Positions 1 to 7,597 of a stretch of 64,000 bases of DNA are shown piece by piece; the stretch's first letter is position 1, and each line of letters begins with the position of its first letter. This DNA is from Myxococcota bacterium. Lineage in GTDB: Bacteria; Myxococcota; B64-G9. The notes below the pieces were generated by a model. That model worked only from the letters and a program-made list of their open reading frames with translations, was not told where the DNA came from and made no database searches. The stretch lies in assembly GCA_022710975.1 (NCBI GenBank), contig JAKLGA010000010.1, forward strand, positions 1-64,000, in the 5' to 3' direction. A program made the translations under genes and the position numbers.

Positions 1-126
1 GTCGCCGACGGGCGCTGGCGGATCTACCTCGGGCGGCTCGAGCTCGGGACGCTGGACGAGGAGAAGCACGCGGTGCTGAAGAACAAGGGCATGCGTTACC
101 GCCAGATCGACGAGGCGCAGGAATGA
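1..126 (+). CDS. C-terminal end of an unidentified protein, possibly a transposase
   Basis: Frame 1 is open from the window edge to a TGA at 124-126 and gives 41 residues ending in RQIDEAQE. The fragment is basic and beta-rich (GRWRIYLGRLELGTL), which resembles the C-terminal beta segment of IS481-type or other integrase-core transposases, but too little is present for a firm call. The tandem GTCACCTATGTGCCCGG motif at 301-342 looks like the end of such an insertion element, which supports a transposase remnant. The 5' part lies outside the window, so its length and integrity cannot be judged. Confidence 0.45.
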   Translation, partial: VADGRWRIYLGRLELGTLDEEKHAVLKNKGMRYRQIDEAQE

Positions 127-152
127 CAACCTGTGGCCATGTATGGTCGCGC

Positions 153-174
153 CGGCCCCCCCTCGGGGGGGCCG
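153..174. terminator. Perfect GC hairpin downstream of the first ORF
   Basis: A perfect inverted repeat (CGG plus seven C, two bases, seven G plus CCG) lies 27 bp after the stop codon of the upstream fragment. No T-run follows, so it may act as a pause or mRNA-end hairpin rather than a classic intrinsic terminator. A second, weaker CTCGGG/CCCGAG hairpin lies at 186-204. Confidence 0.35.
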
Positions 175-300
175 AACCAGGAAGACTCGGGTCTGCGGCC
201 CGAGGGAGAGAATCAGGGCAGCGCGTCGCTGGCGCGACGCATGGGCAGGGGCTTTTCGAAGACCCCTAACGGAAGGCTTGCTTTGTAAGTCGAAGAAAGT

Positions 301-342
301 GTCACCTATGTGCCCGGTTCGATCCGTCACCTATGTGCCCGG
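301..342 (+). repeat. Two direct copies of a 17-bp motif, probable IS end
   Basis: GTCACCTATGTGCCCGG occurs exactly at 301-317 and again at 326-342, a 25-bp period. Repeated motifs of this kind are found at the termini of some integrase-type insertion sequences in GC-rich proteobacteria, recalled from general knowledge and not checked. With the ORF end at 1-126 they suggest the right end of an insertion sequence, most of which lies left of the window. The next gene on the minus strand ends only 5 bp further on. Confidence 0.6.
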
Positions 343-346
343 CCGG

Positions 347-517
347 TCAGGTGTAGTCGCCGCTGAAGTAGTCGCCCACCATCCGGACCAGCAGCCTGCA
401 CTGCTTCCACAGCATCTTCGGCGCGAACCGGGCGTACCAGGGCGGGTCCTCCAGGAACCGCTCCGCCGCCGCAGCCTGCCCCAGCGTCCCAGCCTCGTCC
501 TCGTTCTGCTTCGCCAT
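347..517 (-). CDS. Small protein of 56 residues, unknown
   Basis: The minus-strand frame starts at ATG 515-517, preceded by AAGGAGGT at good spacing, and ends at 347. The product starts MAKQNEDEAG and ends in VGDYFSGDYT; it is acidic at the N-terminus and has an aromatic, basic middle (PPWYARFAPKMLWKQ). No known domain is recognised. It is the last of four small minus-strand genes, each with a strong ribosome binding site, that appear to form one operon starting near 2106. The ribosome binding site is the main argument that it is real. Confidence 0.6.
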   Translation of the reverse strand: MAKQNEDEAGTLGQAAAAERFLEDPPWYARFAPKMLWKQCRLLVRMVGDYFSGDYT

Positions 518-598
518 GGTCTCCGACCTCCTTGTCGGGCTGCCTTCGTGGCGCCCTCGATTCCTGGACGCAGGAGCCAGACCGCTCCTGACATCTGG

Positions 599-874
599 CT
601 ACTTGAAGCTCTTCCTCACCTGCACCGATAGGGCGACCATGGCGAGTGTGCTGGCGGCGCCGGTCCCGGCCGCGGTGCAGTCCGGGCAGAACTCCTCGTC
701 CCAGGTCTCCCCGCCCTCGGCGAAGTCCTTGCACCCAGGCATCCGGCAGACCAGGATGCGCTCCCCGCACTCCGGGCAGCGGCACACGTCACGCCGCCAG
801 GAGTTCTCCTCCACGATCTTGGCGTGGACCTTGTGGTGGCAGAACGGGCACTTTCCCATCGGCTTGCTCGACAT
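599..874 (-). CDS. Zinc-ribbon protein, 91 residues
   Basis: The product contains four Cys pairs or near-pairs (CPFC, CRCPEC, CRMPGC and FCPDC), the pattern of two successive zinc ribbons. A segment after the first knuckle (HHKVHAKIVEENSWRRD) resembles rubredoxin-like zinc ribbons. The ATG at 874 is preceded by GAGGAGGC. The C-terminal 20 residues are a weakly hydrophobic tail (TLAMVALSVQV). It is probably a nucleic-acid or protein-binding accessory protein; no pathway can be named. It lies in a minus-strand operon between a coiled-coil membrane protein and the 56-residue protein. Confidence 0.75.
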   Translation of the reverse strand: MSSKPMGKCPFCHHKVHAKIVEENSWRRDVCRCPECGERILVCRMPGCKDFAEGGETWDEEFCPDCTAAGTGAASTLAMVALSVQVRKSFK

Positions 875-896
875 GACAGCCTCCTCGGCCGGGGGT

Positions 897-1523
897 TCAT
901 CCGGCCTTCATGGACAGGGACGCGCGGGCGGTCCCCATCTGACAGCGCCTCTTCTCGGCCACGCGCGCCTCGAGCCGCGCATACCACTCCTGGCCCCGCT
1001 CGCCGCAGCGGTCCCGGATGGCCTCCTTGAGCTCGCGGGTGGTGCGGTTGAAGCGCGCCACCTCGGCCTCGAAGTGCTCCGCCTCGGCCCGCAGCTTGTC
1101 CCGATCCGCTCGGAGCTGGTCGATGAGGTCGGCCATCTGAGCCCGTTCGGCCTCGAGCTGGGCCCGCCGCTCCGGTCGGGGCAGGCCCCGGAGCGACTCC
1201 CCCCGGCGATCGTGCTCGGCCCAGGTGTGCTGCAGGATGCGCTCCACCGCCGTGATGCTCGTGCGGGCGTCGTGGAGCAAACCGTGGGCGGCGTCCGCCA
1301 CCCGGAAGGAGGAGTGGTGCAGGTCCCGCAGGAAGTGGAACCTGTGCGAGCTCTCGGCCCGGGCGAGGTTCTCCTCCACGTTCTGGCGGTGCTCCTCCAG
1401 GCTCCGCTGGACCTCGCGGTGCTTCCGGTGCCAGCGCTTGCGGGCCTCCTGCTCCTCGCTCGAGACCCACCAGGCCGCGCCGCCGAACAGGGCCACCAGA
1501 CCGACGGGGATGAGCCACAGCAT
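897..1523 (-). CDS. Membrane-anchored coiled-coil protein, 208 residues
   Basis: Residues 2-20 (LWLIPVGLVALFGGAAWWV) form one N-terminal membrane segment. The rest is charged and helical, with long heptad-like stretches rich in E, R, A and L at about 25-75 and 115-185. The layout (N-terminal anchor, cytoplasmic coiled coil) resembles phage-shock-like or spacer proteins, but no family is recognised. ATG 1523 has AGGAGGTG upstream. It follows the coiled-coil protein at 1534-2106 by 10 bp, so the two are probably co-expressed. Confidence 0.78.
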   Translation of the reverse strand: MLWLIPVGLVALFGGAAWWVSSEEQEARKRWHRKHREVQRSLEEHRQNVEENLARAESSHRFHFLRDLHHSSFRVADAAHGLLHDARTSITAVERILQHTWAEHDRRGESLRGLPRPERRAQLEAERAQMADLIDQLRADRDKLRAEAEHFEAEVARFNRTTRELKEAIRDRCGERGQEWYARLEARVAEKRRCQMGTARASLSMKAG

Positions 1524-1533
1524 GCGACACCTC

Positions 1534-2106
1534 CTACTGGCGGCCGCCGGGCAGCAGCCCCTTGGGCGACGCCACCGCGGGCAGGGCCGCGACCAGGGTG
1601 CGCAGCGACTCGTTGGCCTTGTCGCCGAACACCGTCACCTGACCGACCAACTCCGTGGCCATGAGCCTGAAGCAGGTCATCTCCTCGAGGCTACGGCCCT
1701 TCTCGAGCATGCAGTCCGAGGCGCGCTGGGCCATGGCCAGCACCGTCATCCGCTCGATGTGCATCTGCTCAAGTTGCTGCTGGACTGCGTCGAAGGTGCG
1801 TTCCAGGGCCAGCCGGCGCTGGGAGAGCTCCTCCATCTTGATGGTGTAGGTCTTGTCGATGGCAGAGTTCAGCATCCTCGCCTGCTCGCCGATACGCCGC
1901 TCCTCGGCCTCGAGCCTGCGGACCTCGAGCTTGTAGGAGAGTGTCCGGGCGTACACCTCGCCGATGAAGCCGAAGGGGTTGAAGGCCTTCAGCACCGAGG
2001 TCCAGCCGCTCTCTTCGGGGACGGGCAGGCTGGTGACGGGGTCGATGCGGGTGATGTCGGATGGGGCGCCCTGATCCGCTTCCTGGATTCGCCTGGTCTT
2101 GCTCAT
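1534..2106 (-). CDS. Coiled-coil protein of 190 residues, unknown
   Basis: The start is ATG 2106 with AGGAGGTC upstream; reading further upstream would use a weaker start inside the divergent intergenic region. The protein has a short disordered N-terminus, a small hydrophobic patch (FNPFGFIGEVYA, near residues 42-53) and then a long amphipathic helical region (about 60-150) rich in E, R and L. It looks like a structural or scaffold partner of the membrane coiled-coil protein encoded next. It is the first gene of the minus-strand operon 347-2106 and is divergent from the DUF3800-like gene at 2244. Confidence 0.78.
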   Translation of the reverse strand: MSKTRRIQEADQGAPSDITRIDPVTSLPVPEESGWTSVLKAFNPFGFIGEVYARTLSYKLEVRRLEAEERRIGEQARMLNSAIDKTYTIKMEELSQRRLALERTFDAVQQQLEQMHIERMTVLAMAQRASDCMLEKGRSLEEMTCFRLMATELVGQVTVFGDKANESLRTLVAALPAVASPKGLLPGGRQ

Positions 2107-2243
2107 GGCTTCGTGACCTCCTGGTTCACCTTCCAGACGCCTGGCGGCGTTTGCGCCTGACAACATGGCTGGACAATGTCCGGGCCATGCGACTACGCTT
2201 GCACCGACCGCGGGAAGATCCCGGATCAGGAGGAGGGGAGCAG
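2107..2243. promoter_or_regulatory. Divergent intergenic control region
   Basis: This 137-bp gap separates divergent genes starting at 2106 (minus) and 2244 (plus) and must hold promoters for both. It contains the imperfect palindrome GGACAATGTCC near 2172-2182 and the strong plus-strand ribosome binding site AGGAGGAGGGGAG at 2228-2240. No convincing -35/-10 or sigma-54 element was found by eye. Confidence 0.35.
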
Positions 2244-4520
2244 ATGGTGACCCTGCGTGAACGGCTGATCGCCGAGGGCAAGTTGAAGCCACACCCCGAG
2301 ATCGCGTCGCTGCTTGCCAAGCCAGGACCCGGTCCCGAGCAAAAGAAGAGGCAGGCCAAGGCAGTGGAGGTCCAGACCAAGCAGCCGAAGGCCCAGCCTG
2401 CCAAGGCCGTCGAGCGCTACTACCTCGACGAGAGTGGCACCTTCGAGGGTGAGGACGAGTCGCTCGCGGCGGGTTTGCGCGTCTTCGGCCCCGAGCCGGG
2501 CGACCAGGAGCTGGTCGAGCTCTTGGGGAAAGCGCTGAAGGCCTGGGGGTGGCCGCGGCGGCCCTTGCCGCCCGATGGAGTACACGCCACCAAGATGAAG
2601 GATCTGGATCGCGGCGCCTTCACCGCATTCCTCGATGCGCTCCTCAAGGGGTTGGCGCACCATCACGCGGCGGGGCGGCTGGGCGTGTTCCTGGTGCGCG
2701 ACCAGGCACACGTGCACCTCAAGGACCGGAACATCGCCCACGCGGCGGTCCTGGCCCGCGGGCTGGCGAGCGATCTCGCGACCACGCCCGCCGATCTGCC
2801 AGTGCGGGTGGTGGCGGCCGGACGAATGGCGGCCAAGGATGGCATCACCGACACCAGCGAGGCTCTCGGGGTCGTCATCCTCTCGCGGCTCGCCGAGGAG
2901 CTCGCGGTGATGGGCGCAAAGGCGCCGCCCGGTGTGGAGGTTGCAGTCCGGCACATGAAGGGCCAGGACTGGCGCGCGCCGGCCTTCGCCGGCCTCTTCA
3001 TCGCCGACGTGCTCTCGAATCTCATGCTCACCGGCAAGCATGCCTTCGCGCCCCAGCACCAGGTGGCCATGGGCATGTTGCTGCCCGGCTGTCCGCACGT
3101 CGTTCGCCGGGCGGACGAGCGACGGCGAGGACGCCACGTGTTCGAGGAAGCCGGCGCGGCTGGCTACCTCGGCTGGCTGCGCGGGCCGCTGGGGCCCATC
3201 CAGCCGAGCGCCGAGGAGCGCGCGCTCCTCCGCACCGCCCGCAAGCAGGCCGTGCAGCCCGAGCTCCTGGTGCCGACCCTGACCCAGCTGTGCGAGGCGG
3301 CGAACCGTCAGGTGCGAGTCTTCCGCAACCTGAAGGCGGGCCGCCGGCTCGCGGAGGAGGCGCTCGAGCTCGCGCACGTGAGCCTGGAGTCCACCGGCGG
3401 GGAGGAGGTCGGCCGCTTCGCTTACCAGGCGCTCGAGTGTCTGCTGGACGTCTGCAACCACCAGGGCGACGTGGCCGGGGCGGTGGGGGTGATGCGACGC
3501 GAGGCCGAACTGCGGAGGCAGGTGGGGCTGCACGCCCTGGTCGAGAGCTTCGAGTTCCGCAACCGCGCCGCCGAGAGCGCGGTCAACGAGTTCGACTTTC
3601 GTGGCGCAGGCGAGGCGCTCGACGGACTGCGTCGGGAGATCGAGGAGGTCGGGCGGCACTTCCCGCTCGGAGCCAGGGTCGCCACCCTGGGGAGGGTGCT
3701 CAGCCATCGCGCCCAGGTGCACCACTACCTGGGAGAGGACAAGCAGGCCTTGGCGCTCTACGCCGGGGCTGGCGAGCACTACTCCACGCCCCTCGATCGC
3801 GAGATCCTCACCCAACACCGCGTGCGCTCGTTTCTGGGGATGGGTAAGGGGCTGGACGCCTGGGCGGGTATTCGCAGCCTGGGCGTGACCCGTGAGCTGG
3901 CTGGACTGCGCGCGGATGATCCGTTTCTCCTCGATCTGGTGGCTCTCGCGGGCCGCTTCGCGGTGGAGGACGGCCCGGGCTCGAAGCTCAGCTGGTTGCC
4001 CAGGGTCCTCCTGGGCCGCCCTCAGCTCCTCGCTCGCGCGCTGGGCCGAAGCACCCAGTCTGGCTATCCGGGCGCGGCCACGGCTGCCAGCGTGGCGCGC
4101 ATCGCTGCCTTCCTCGGCGACGCGGCGCGCTCGGTCGAATCCACCCTGTGGGCCATGCAGCTCGCCTCCAGGGACGAGGTGCCCACCATGCACGCCATCA
4201 CGCTCGGGGCCGCGCTCGAGGGGCTGGACAACCTGCGCCAGCTCGATGCGACCAAGCGCTCCGAGGCGGCCGAGTTCTTCGGGGTGGCCGAGGCCATGGC
4301 CGAGGTGCTGACCCGCGAGGGTCAGCCCGCGCCGCTCCGCAGCCACTTCCTGCCTGCCCTGGACACCCTCAGGCGCTGGAAGGGCCCGCAGGCCGCGTTG
4401 GCCGAGCCGGCCATCCTGCGCAGGTTGATCCGCAGGGTTCCCTTCGGCCGCGTGGGCGGCTTCCCCCTGGTCTGGGTCGAGAAGGCAGCGCAGCTCGAGC
4501 GCTCTAGGCGAGCTCGATGA
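2244..4520 (+). CDS. DUF3800-like protein with C-terminal TPR-like helical region, 758 residues
   Basis: The N-terminal 55 residues are basic and disordered. Residues 58-70 (ERYYLDESGTFEG) carry the YxDESG motif typical of DUF3800 proteins, a family with an RNase H-like fold and conserved acidic residues, here D62 and E63. The region to about residue 300 is compatible with that fold (RMAAKDGITDTSEALG, then GLFIADVLSNLM). From about 340 to the end the protein is a series of amphipathic helices rich in A, L, E and R, consistent with TPR-like repeats. ATG 2244 is chosen because AGGAGG precedes it. The nuclease role is inferred from the family; the fusion to a long helical region is unusual. The 3' end overlaps the convergent gene at 4504 by 17 bp. 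Confidence 0.82.
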   Translation: MVTLRERLIAEGKLKPHPEIASLLAKPGPGPEQKKRQAKAVEVQTKQPKAQPAKAVERYYLDESGTFEGEDESLAAGLRVFGPEPGDQELVELLGKALKAWGWPRRPLPPDGVHATKMKDLDRGAFTAFLDALLKGLAHHHAAGRLGVFLVRDQAHVHLKDRNIAHAAVLARGLASDLATTPADLPVRVVAAGRMAAKDGITDTSEALGVVILSRLAEELAVMGAKAPPGVEVAVRHMKGQDWRAPAFAGLFIADVLSNLMLTGKHAFAPQHQVAMGMLLPGCPHVVRRADERRRGRHVFEEAGAAGYLGWLRGPLGPIQPSAEERALLRTARKQAVQPELLVPTLTQLCEAANRQVRVFRNLKAGRRLAEEALELAHVSLESTGGEEVGRFAYQALECLLDVCNHQGDVAGAVGVMRREAELRRQVGLHALVESFEFRNRAAESAVNEFDFRGAGEALDGLRREIEEVGRHFPLGARVATLGRVLSHRAQVHHYLGEDKQALALYAGAGEHYSTPLDREILTQHRVRSFLGMGKGLDAWAGIRSLGVTRELAGLRADDPFLLDLVALAGRFAVEDGPGSKLSWLPRVLLGRPQLLARALGRSTQSGYPGAATAASVARIAAFLGDAARSVESTLWAMQLASRDEVPTMHAITLGAALEGLDNLRQLDATKRSEAAEFFGVAEAMAEVLTREGQPAPLRSHFLPALDTLRRWKGPQAALAEPAILRRLIRRVPFGRVGGFPLVWVEKAAQLERSRRAR

Positions 4521-4809
4521 GCTCGCCCCGGGTCCATCCGTCCTCCACATAGGTTAGCCAGATCGACGCCGGCCGCGCGGCCCCGAGCTCGAACAGCCAA
4601 CCCGCGCGTCGCCGCGCGGGGTGCACCTCCTCTCCGGTGGGCAGGCGCAGGGCTGGCGCCGCGAGCGGCGGGCCGTCGCCGTCCATGAGCCACAGGTGGA
4701 GCTCCGCCTCGACCCGGAGCGCGTAGAGCGCCGCTCCGCCTGGCAGGTGGGCCAGCCGCGCGGGTGGGCGGGGCAGGGCAGGGGATGGTTTGTTCGGGCT
4801 CGTGTTCAT
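4504..4809 (-). CDS. Hypothetical protein, 101 residues
   Basis: A small protein with a proline-rich N-terminus and a beta-rich body (AALYALRVEAELHLWLMDGD, then WLFELGAARPASIWLTYVEDG). ATG 4809 has GAGGTG a few bases upstream. No domain is recognised. It is convergent with the DUF3800-like gene (17-bp overlap) and divergent from the sigma-like gene at 5038, so it is transcribed from the AT-richer region 4810-5037. Confidence 0.6.
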   Translation of the reverse strand: MNTSPNKPSPALPRPPARLAHLPGGAALYALRVEAELHLWLMDGDGPPLAAPALRLPTGEEVHPARRRAGWLFELGAARPASIWLTYVEDGWTRGELIELA

Positions 4810-5037
4810 CGCACCTCGGGGACGAACGAGTACCAGCGGACCTGACGCCTCGTGATTCGAAATAGACGAAAGTCTAGCAGAATAGAAATAGGTCTACTCC
4901 GGCTGCCGTGATCGCATTCCTCGTTCGGCGAGATTCGATAGTGTTCACGGTTCGTTCTGCGGCGCGGCGAGGGTTGGCTCGACGCCTGCTCAGTGTGGGC
5001 CCGACACGCGCAATCAAGCGCGTGCAAGGAGGCTCCG
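4810..5037. promoter_or_regulatory. AT-richer divergent promoter region with TAGAC/GTCTA inverted repeat
   Basis: The 228-bp gap between genes at 4809 (minus) and 5038 (plus) contains the most AT-rich stretch of this part of the window (4855-4900). TAGAC-GAAA-GTCTA forms an inverted repeat at 4863-4876, and a related GGTCTA lies at 4891-4896. This is a plausible operator or promoter for the sigma-like gene cluster downstream. Binding of any particular regulator is not shown by the sequence. Confidence 0.4.
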
Positions 5038-5673
5038 ATGAAGCAGGCGAACGAGACGATCCGGGGCGAGGTGGTGGCGCGGTTCTTCTCCCAGGCGCAG
5101 CCGGACTGGGCGAGCGCGGATGGCCGCGAGGTGCAGGAGGCCCTGTTCGCCTTCCTGTGGAGCCTCGAGCTGGTGCGGCTCCCGGGTTGCGGCCAGGCGG
5201 ACCGCGAGAATCTGGCCATGGAGGCCTGGCACAAGCTCTTCGACCACGTCCGCGCCGGGAAGCCGGTTCGCGCCCGGAGCGCGGGCGAGCTCCGCGCCCT
5301 GTGCCGCATCACCCTGAAGAACCTCTGGCGGGACGGGCTGCGGGATGAGAAGCGCTTCCACCACAAGCCCGTGGAGGGTCTCGGCCAGCCCGTGGACGAC
5401 GACGAGGGCGAGGGCGGCCTGGCCAGGACCCCGGCGGCGCTCAGGGTGGAGCCCGAGGCCGAGGAGGCGGTCGACCGGCGGCGGGACGTCGAGCGGGTGC
5501 GCGCGGGCGTCGAGGCGGTGGGGGAGAAGAACCCGCGCCTCCGCCGGGTCCTGGAGCTCGAGCTCGCGGAGGCCAGCACTGAGGAGCTGATGGCGGCGCT
5601 CGGGGTGTCCTCGGCCAACGCCCACCAGCTCCGCACCCGCGCCCGCAAGGCGCTCCGGGAGGCGTTCGCGTGA
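5038..5673 (+). CDS. ECF-like RNA polymerase sigma factor, 211 residues
   Basis: The product has the layout of a small sigma-70 family factor. A region 2-like helical segment (about 35-105) includes ALCRITLKNLWRDGLRDEKR, which resembles the DNA-melting helix. A glycine/acid-rich linker of about 35 residues follows. A C-terminal helix-turn-helix (STEELMAALGVSSANAHQLR, 182-201) and basic tail (ARKALREAFA) resemble region 4. ATG 5038 follows AAGGAGGC. It heads the cluster 5744-8605 and may direct its transcription. A second protein of similar design is encoded at 41030. Confidence 0.8.
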   Translation: MKQANETIRGEVVARFFSQAQPDWASADGREVQEALFAFLWSLELVRLPGCGQADRENLAMEAWHKLFDHVRAGKPVRARSAGELRALCRITLKNLWRDGLRDEKRFHHKPVEGLGQPVDDDEGEGGLARTPAALRVEPEAEEAVDRRRDVERVRAGVEAVGEKNPRLRRVLELELAEASTEELMAALGVSSANAHQLRTRARKALREAFA

Positions 5674-5743
5674 TGGCTCGCTGTCAGAACCCGGTTCTGG
5701 AGCCCGTCTGGAGCGCATGACGGCCCACGAAGGAGGTCGAAAC

Positions 5744-6256
5744 ATGGCGCCGAGCGAAGCCTACCTCAAGGATCTCTGGTCGCGGACGCGGGTCGCGCTG
5801 GGCGAGCTGCCCGGCTGGATGGTCGCGCTCCTCGAGCGGGTGCCCGCGCTCATCGCCGAGAGCGAGCGGGACGCGGACCGGCGCCAGCGCCGGGAGGTGT
5901 ACCTGGGCCTGGCCACCCTCGTGGCCCGGCACACGGGCGGGAGCCTGCCGCTGTGCCTGGACGCCGTGCACCAGGTGCTTGGCGAGCGCGAGCCGGAGTT
6001 GCTCGAGGCCGGCGCGCCCTGCTCGCCCGCGCTGGTGGAGGAGGCCCGCGGCCACCTCGTCCGGGTGCGGGTGCGCTACTCGAAGGCTCGCGCCGGCCGC
6101 AGCCAGCGCACCATCGAGGCCTACATCGTCGCGGGAGGAAACGTCCGCGTGGTGCACCTGGAGCGCATGGTGGACTGGGACTGGCTCCCGGCCGAGGTGC
6201 GCGAGGGCTTGCTCGGGGAGCCGGGCAGGCAGGCCATGGAGTTCGAGCTGCTCTGA
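5744..6256 (+). CDS. Soluble protein of 170 residues with shared LPxxVRxxL C-terminal module
   Basis: ATG 5744 is chosen for its AAGGAGGTCG ribosome binding site, over the ATG 27 bp upstream. The N-terminal 110 residues are helical (YLKDLWSRTRVALGELPGWM...), and a beta-hairpin region (VRVRYSKAR, then TIEAYIVAGGNVRVVHLERM) follows. The last 30 residues contain DWDWLPAEVREGLL, the module that recurs in the next four genes. It has no membrane segment, unlike the next three products. No known family is recognised. It is the first member of the five-gene set after the sigma-like gene and probably acts with the AAA+ ATPase at 7598. Confidence 0.78.
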   Translation: MAPSEAYLKDLWSRTRVALGELPGWMVALLERVPALIAESERDADRRQRREVYLGLATLVARHTGGSLPLCLDAVHQVLGEREPELLEAGAPCSPALVEEARGHLVRVRVRYSKARAGRSQRTIEAYIVAGGNVRVVHLERMVDWDWLPAEVREGLLGEPGRQAMEFELL

Positions 6257-6272
6257 ACACAGGAGGACGAAC

Positions 6273-6749
6273 ATGGAACCCATCACCCTCATCGTCACCA
6301 TCCTGGCCGTCGGCTTGGGCGTCGCCAGCCTGTTCTGGGGGCAGATCCTCGCCTGGTGCGAGGAGCACCTGCTGCCCTTCCTCGACCGCCGGATGCCCTT
6401 CCTGTCGGGGATCGCGCGCAGCGCGCTGGTGCTGCTCGACAGGGCGGTGACCACGGTGCGGCGCGCGGCCCGGGCAGCCTGGCAGCACCTGCGGGCCGCG
6501 CTGCTCAAGACCGTGATGATCATCCGCCGCACCTCGGACGCGCGCTGGGTCCAGCGGTTCACCAGCTGGGCCATCACGCAGCTGGAGGACGGGCGAGAGC
6601 AGCCTCTCGAGGTGGTGACCGAGCGGGAGGTGGCCTGGGAGGATCTGCCAAACGACCTGCGCGAGGCCCTGGTCCGGCGGTGCCAGACGGTCGAGGTGGA
6701 CGTGACCGCGGCCCGGGACGCAGAGCTGGAGCTCGAGGTCGGCCACTAG
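6273..6749 (+). CDS. Membrane protein of 158 residues with shared C-terminal module
   Basis: Residues 4-28 (ITLIVTILAVGLGVASLFWGQILAW) form an N-terminal membrane segment. A basic helical region follows (TTVRRAARAAWQHLRAALLK), with a second amphipathic stretch near 105. The C-terminus has the beta-strand plus AWEDLPNDLREALV module shared with neighbours. ATG 6273 has CAGGAGGA upstream and lies 16 bp after the previous stop codon. No known family is recognised. The anchor suggests that the module faces the cytoplasm near the membrane. Confidence 0.78.
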   Translation: MEPITLIVTILAVGLGVASLFWGQILAWCEEHLLPFLDRRMPFLSGIARSALVLLDRAVTTVRRAARAAWQHLRAALLKTVMIIRRTSDARWVQRFTSWAITQLEDGREQPLEVVTEREVAWEDLPNDLREALVRRCQTVEVDVTAARDAELELEVGH

Positions 6750-6770
6750 CGGCCGGAGAGGAGGACGGAC

Positions 6771-7253
6771 ATGGAGACGAACCAGGTCATGGAGGCGGGC
6801 TTCGGCGGCTCCTGGCTGCTGGGGCTTGGGCTGCTGGCGGCGCTCGTGGCGCTGTGGGCCCTGTGGGCGCGCCGCCGGCCGGGCGGCGTCTCGGGGGCGG
6901 CCCTCAAGGCCTGGGTGGAGGACAAGGTGGCCGAGGCGCTCTCGCCGCTCCTCGGCGCGAGCCATGGGGCGGTGCTGGCAGAGCTCCGCTCGCACGAGGA
7001 TCGCGGACTCCGCGATCGGGTGGCCGGAGCGCTCGCAGGTGTCGAGCTCGCCTTCCACCGCCAAGGGGCCGGGGGACTGGTGGAGCTCACGCTCGCGGTC
7101 GCACCGCGGGAAGGGTCGCTGCGGGCCTGGCGGCGGATGCTCCGCTGGGAGGACACGCCGGACGAGGTGCGCGGACGCATGCTGCGTGAGCGCGCAAGGA
7201 GCTTCGTTCTGCCCTGGCACCCGGACTGGGCGGGCGCGCAGGGCGGGAGGTGA
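6771..7253 (+). CDS. Membrane protein of 160 residues with shared C-terminal module
   Basis: One membrane segment at about 14-34 (WLLGLGLLAALVALWALWARR) is followed by a cytoplasmic-type domain with alternating helices and strands (VELAFHRQGAGGLVELTLAVAP). The C-terminus contains LRWEDTPDEVRGRML, matching the recurring module with T in place of L. AGAGGAGG lies upstream of ATG 6771. The gene sits 21 bp after its predecessor and 3 bp before its successor, so the cluster is probably one transcript. Function unknown. Confidence 0.78.
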   Translation: METNQVMEAGFGGSWLLGLGLLAALVALWALWARRRPGGVSGAALKAWVEDKVAEALSPLLGASHGAVLAELRSHEDRGLRDRVAGALAGVELAFHRQGAGGLVELTLAVAPREGSLRAWRRMLRWEDTPDEVRGRMLRERARSFVLPWHPDWAGAQGGR

Positions 7254-7256
7254 GCC

Positions 7257-7580
7257 ATGTTCTTCCTGCCGTTCCTCCTCGGTCTCGCTGCCGGCGTTGG
7301 CTTCGGGGCCCTGGTCTCGGGCTGGGACGAGATCGTGGACCTCATTTCGGACTTCCTGCACAGCCACGGATGGCAGCGCTCGTGGCTCATGCGCGCCCTG
7401 GTGGTCTTCGACCAGCTGGTGTGCGGGTTGCGCCGGCTGATCGTGGTCCAGCGGGCGGGCGAGGAGCCGGTCCTGGTCGAGGAACGCGAGCTCGAGGAGG
7501 ACGAGCTCCCGGACGATGTCCGGGCGGCGCTCGGGGAGCGGGAGCGGGTGGTGGTCGACGTCCTGGAGCAGCTCGGTTGA
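7257..7580 (+). CDS. Small membrane-associated protein of 107 residues with shared C-terminal module
   Basis: The N-terminus (FFLPFLLGLAAGVGFGALVSG, 2-22) is a membrane or amphipathic anchor. The middle is helical (WMRALVV-like, WLMRALVVFDQLVCGLRRL), and the C-terminal 40 residues consist of a strand and the module EEDELPDDVRAALG. The ATG lies 3 bp after the upstream stop, which argues for translational coupling. It is the smallest member of the set, essentially anchor plus module. Function unknown. Confidence 0.75.
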   Translation: MFFLPFLLGLAAGVGFGALVSGWDEIVDLISDFLHSHGWQRSWLMRALVVFDQLVCGLRRLIVVQRAGEEPVLVEERELEEDELPDDVRAALGERERVVVDVLEQLG

Positions 7581-7597
7581 ACGCGAAGAGGAGTCCA

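Noticed and set aside
516-1664. Long plus-strand frame opposite the small minus-strand genes
   Set aside because: It is antisense to three genes with strong ribosome binding sites and has none itself; typical GC-rich shadow frame.
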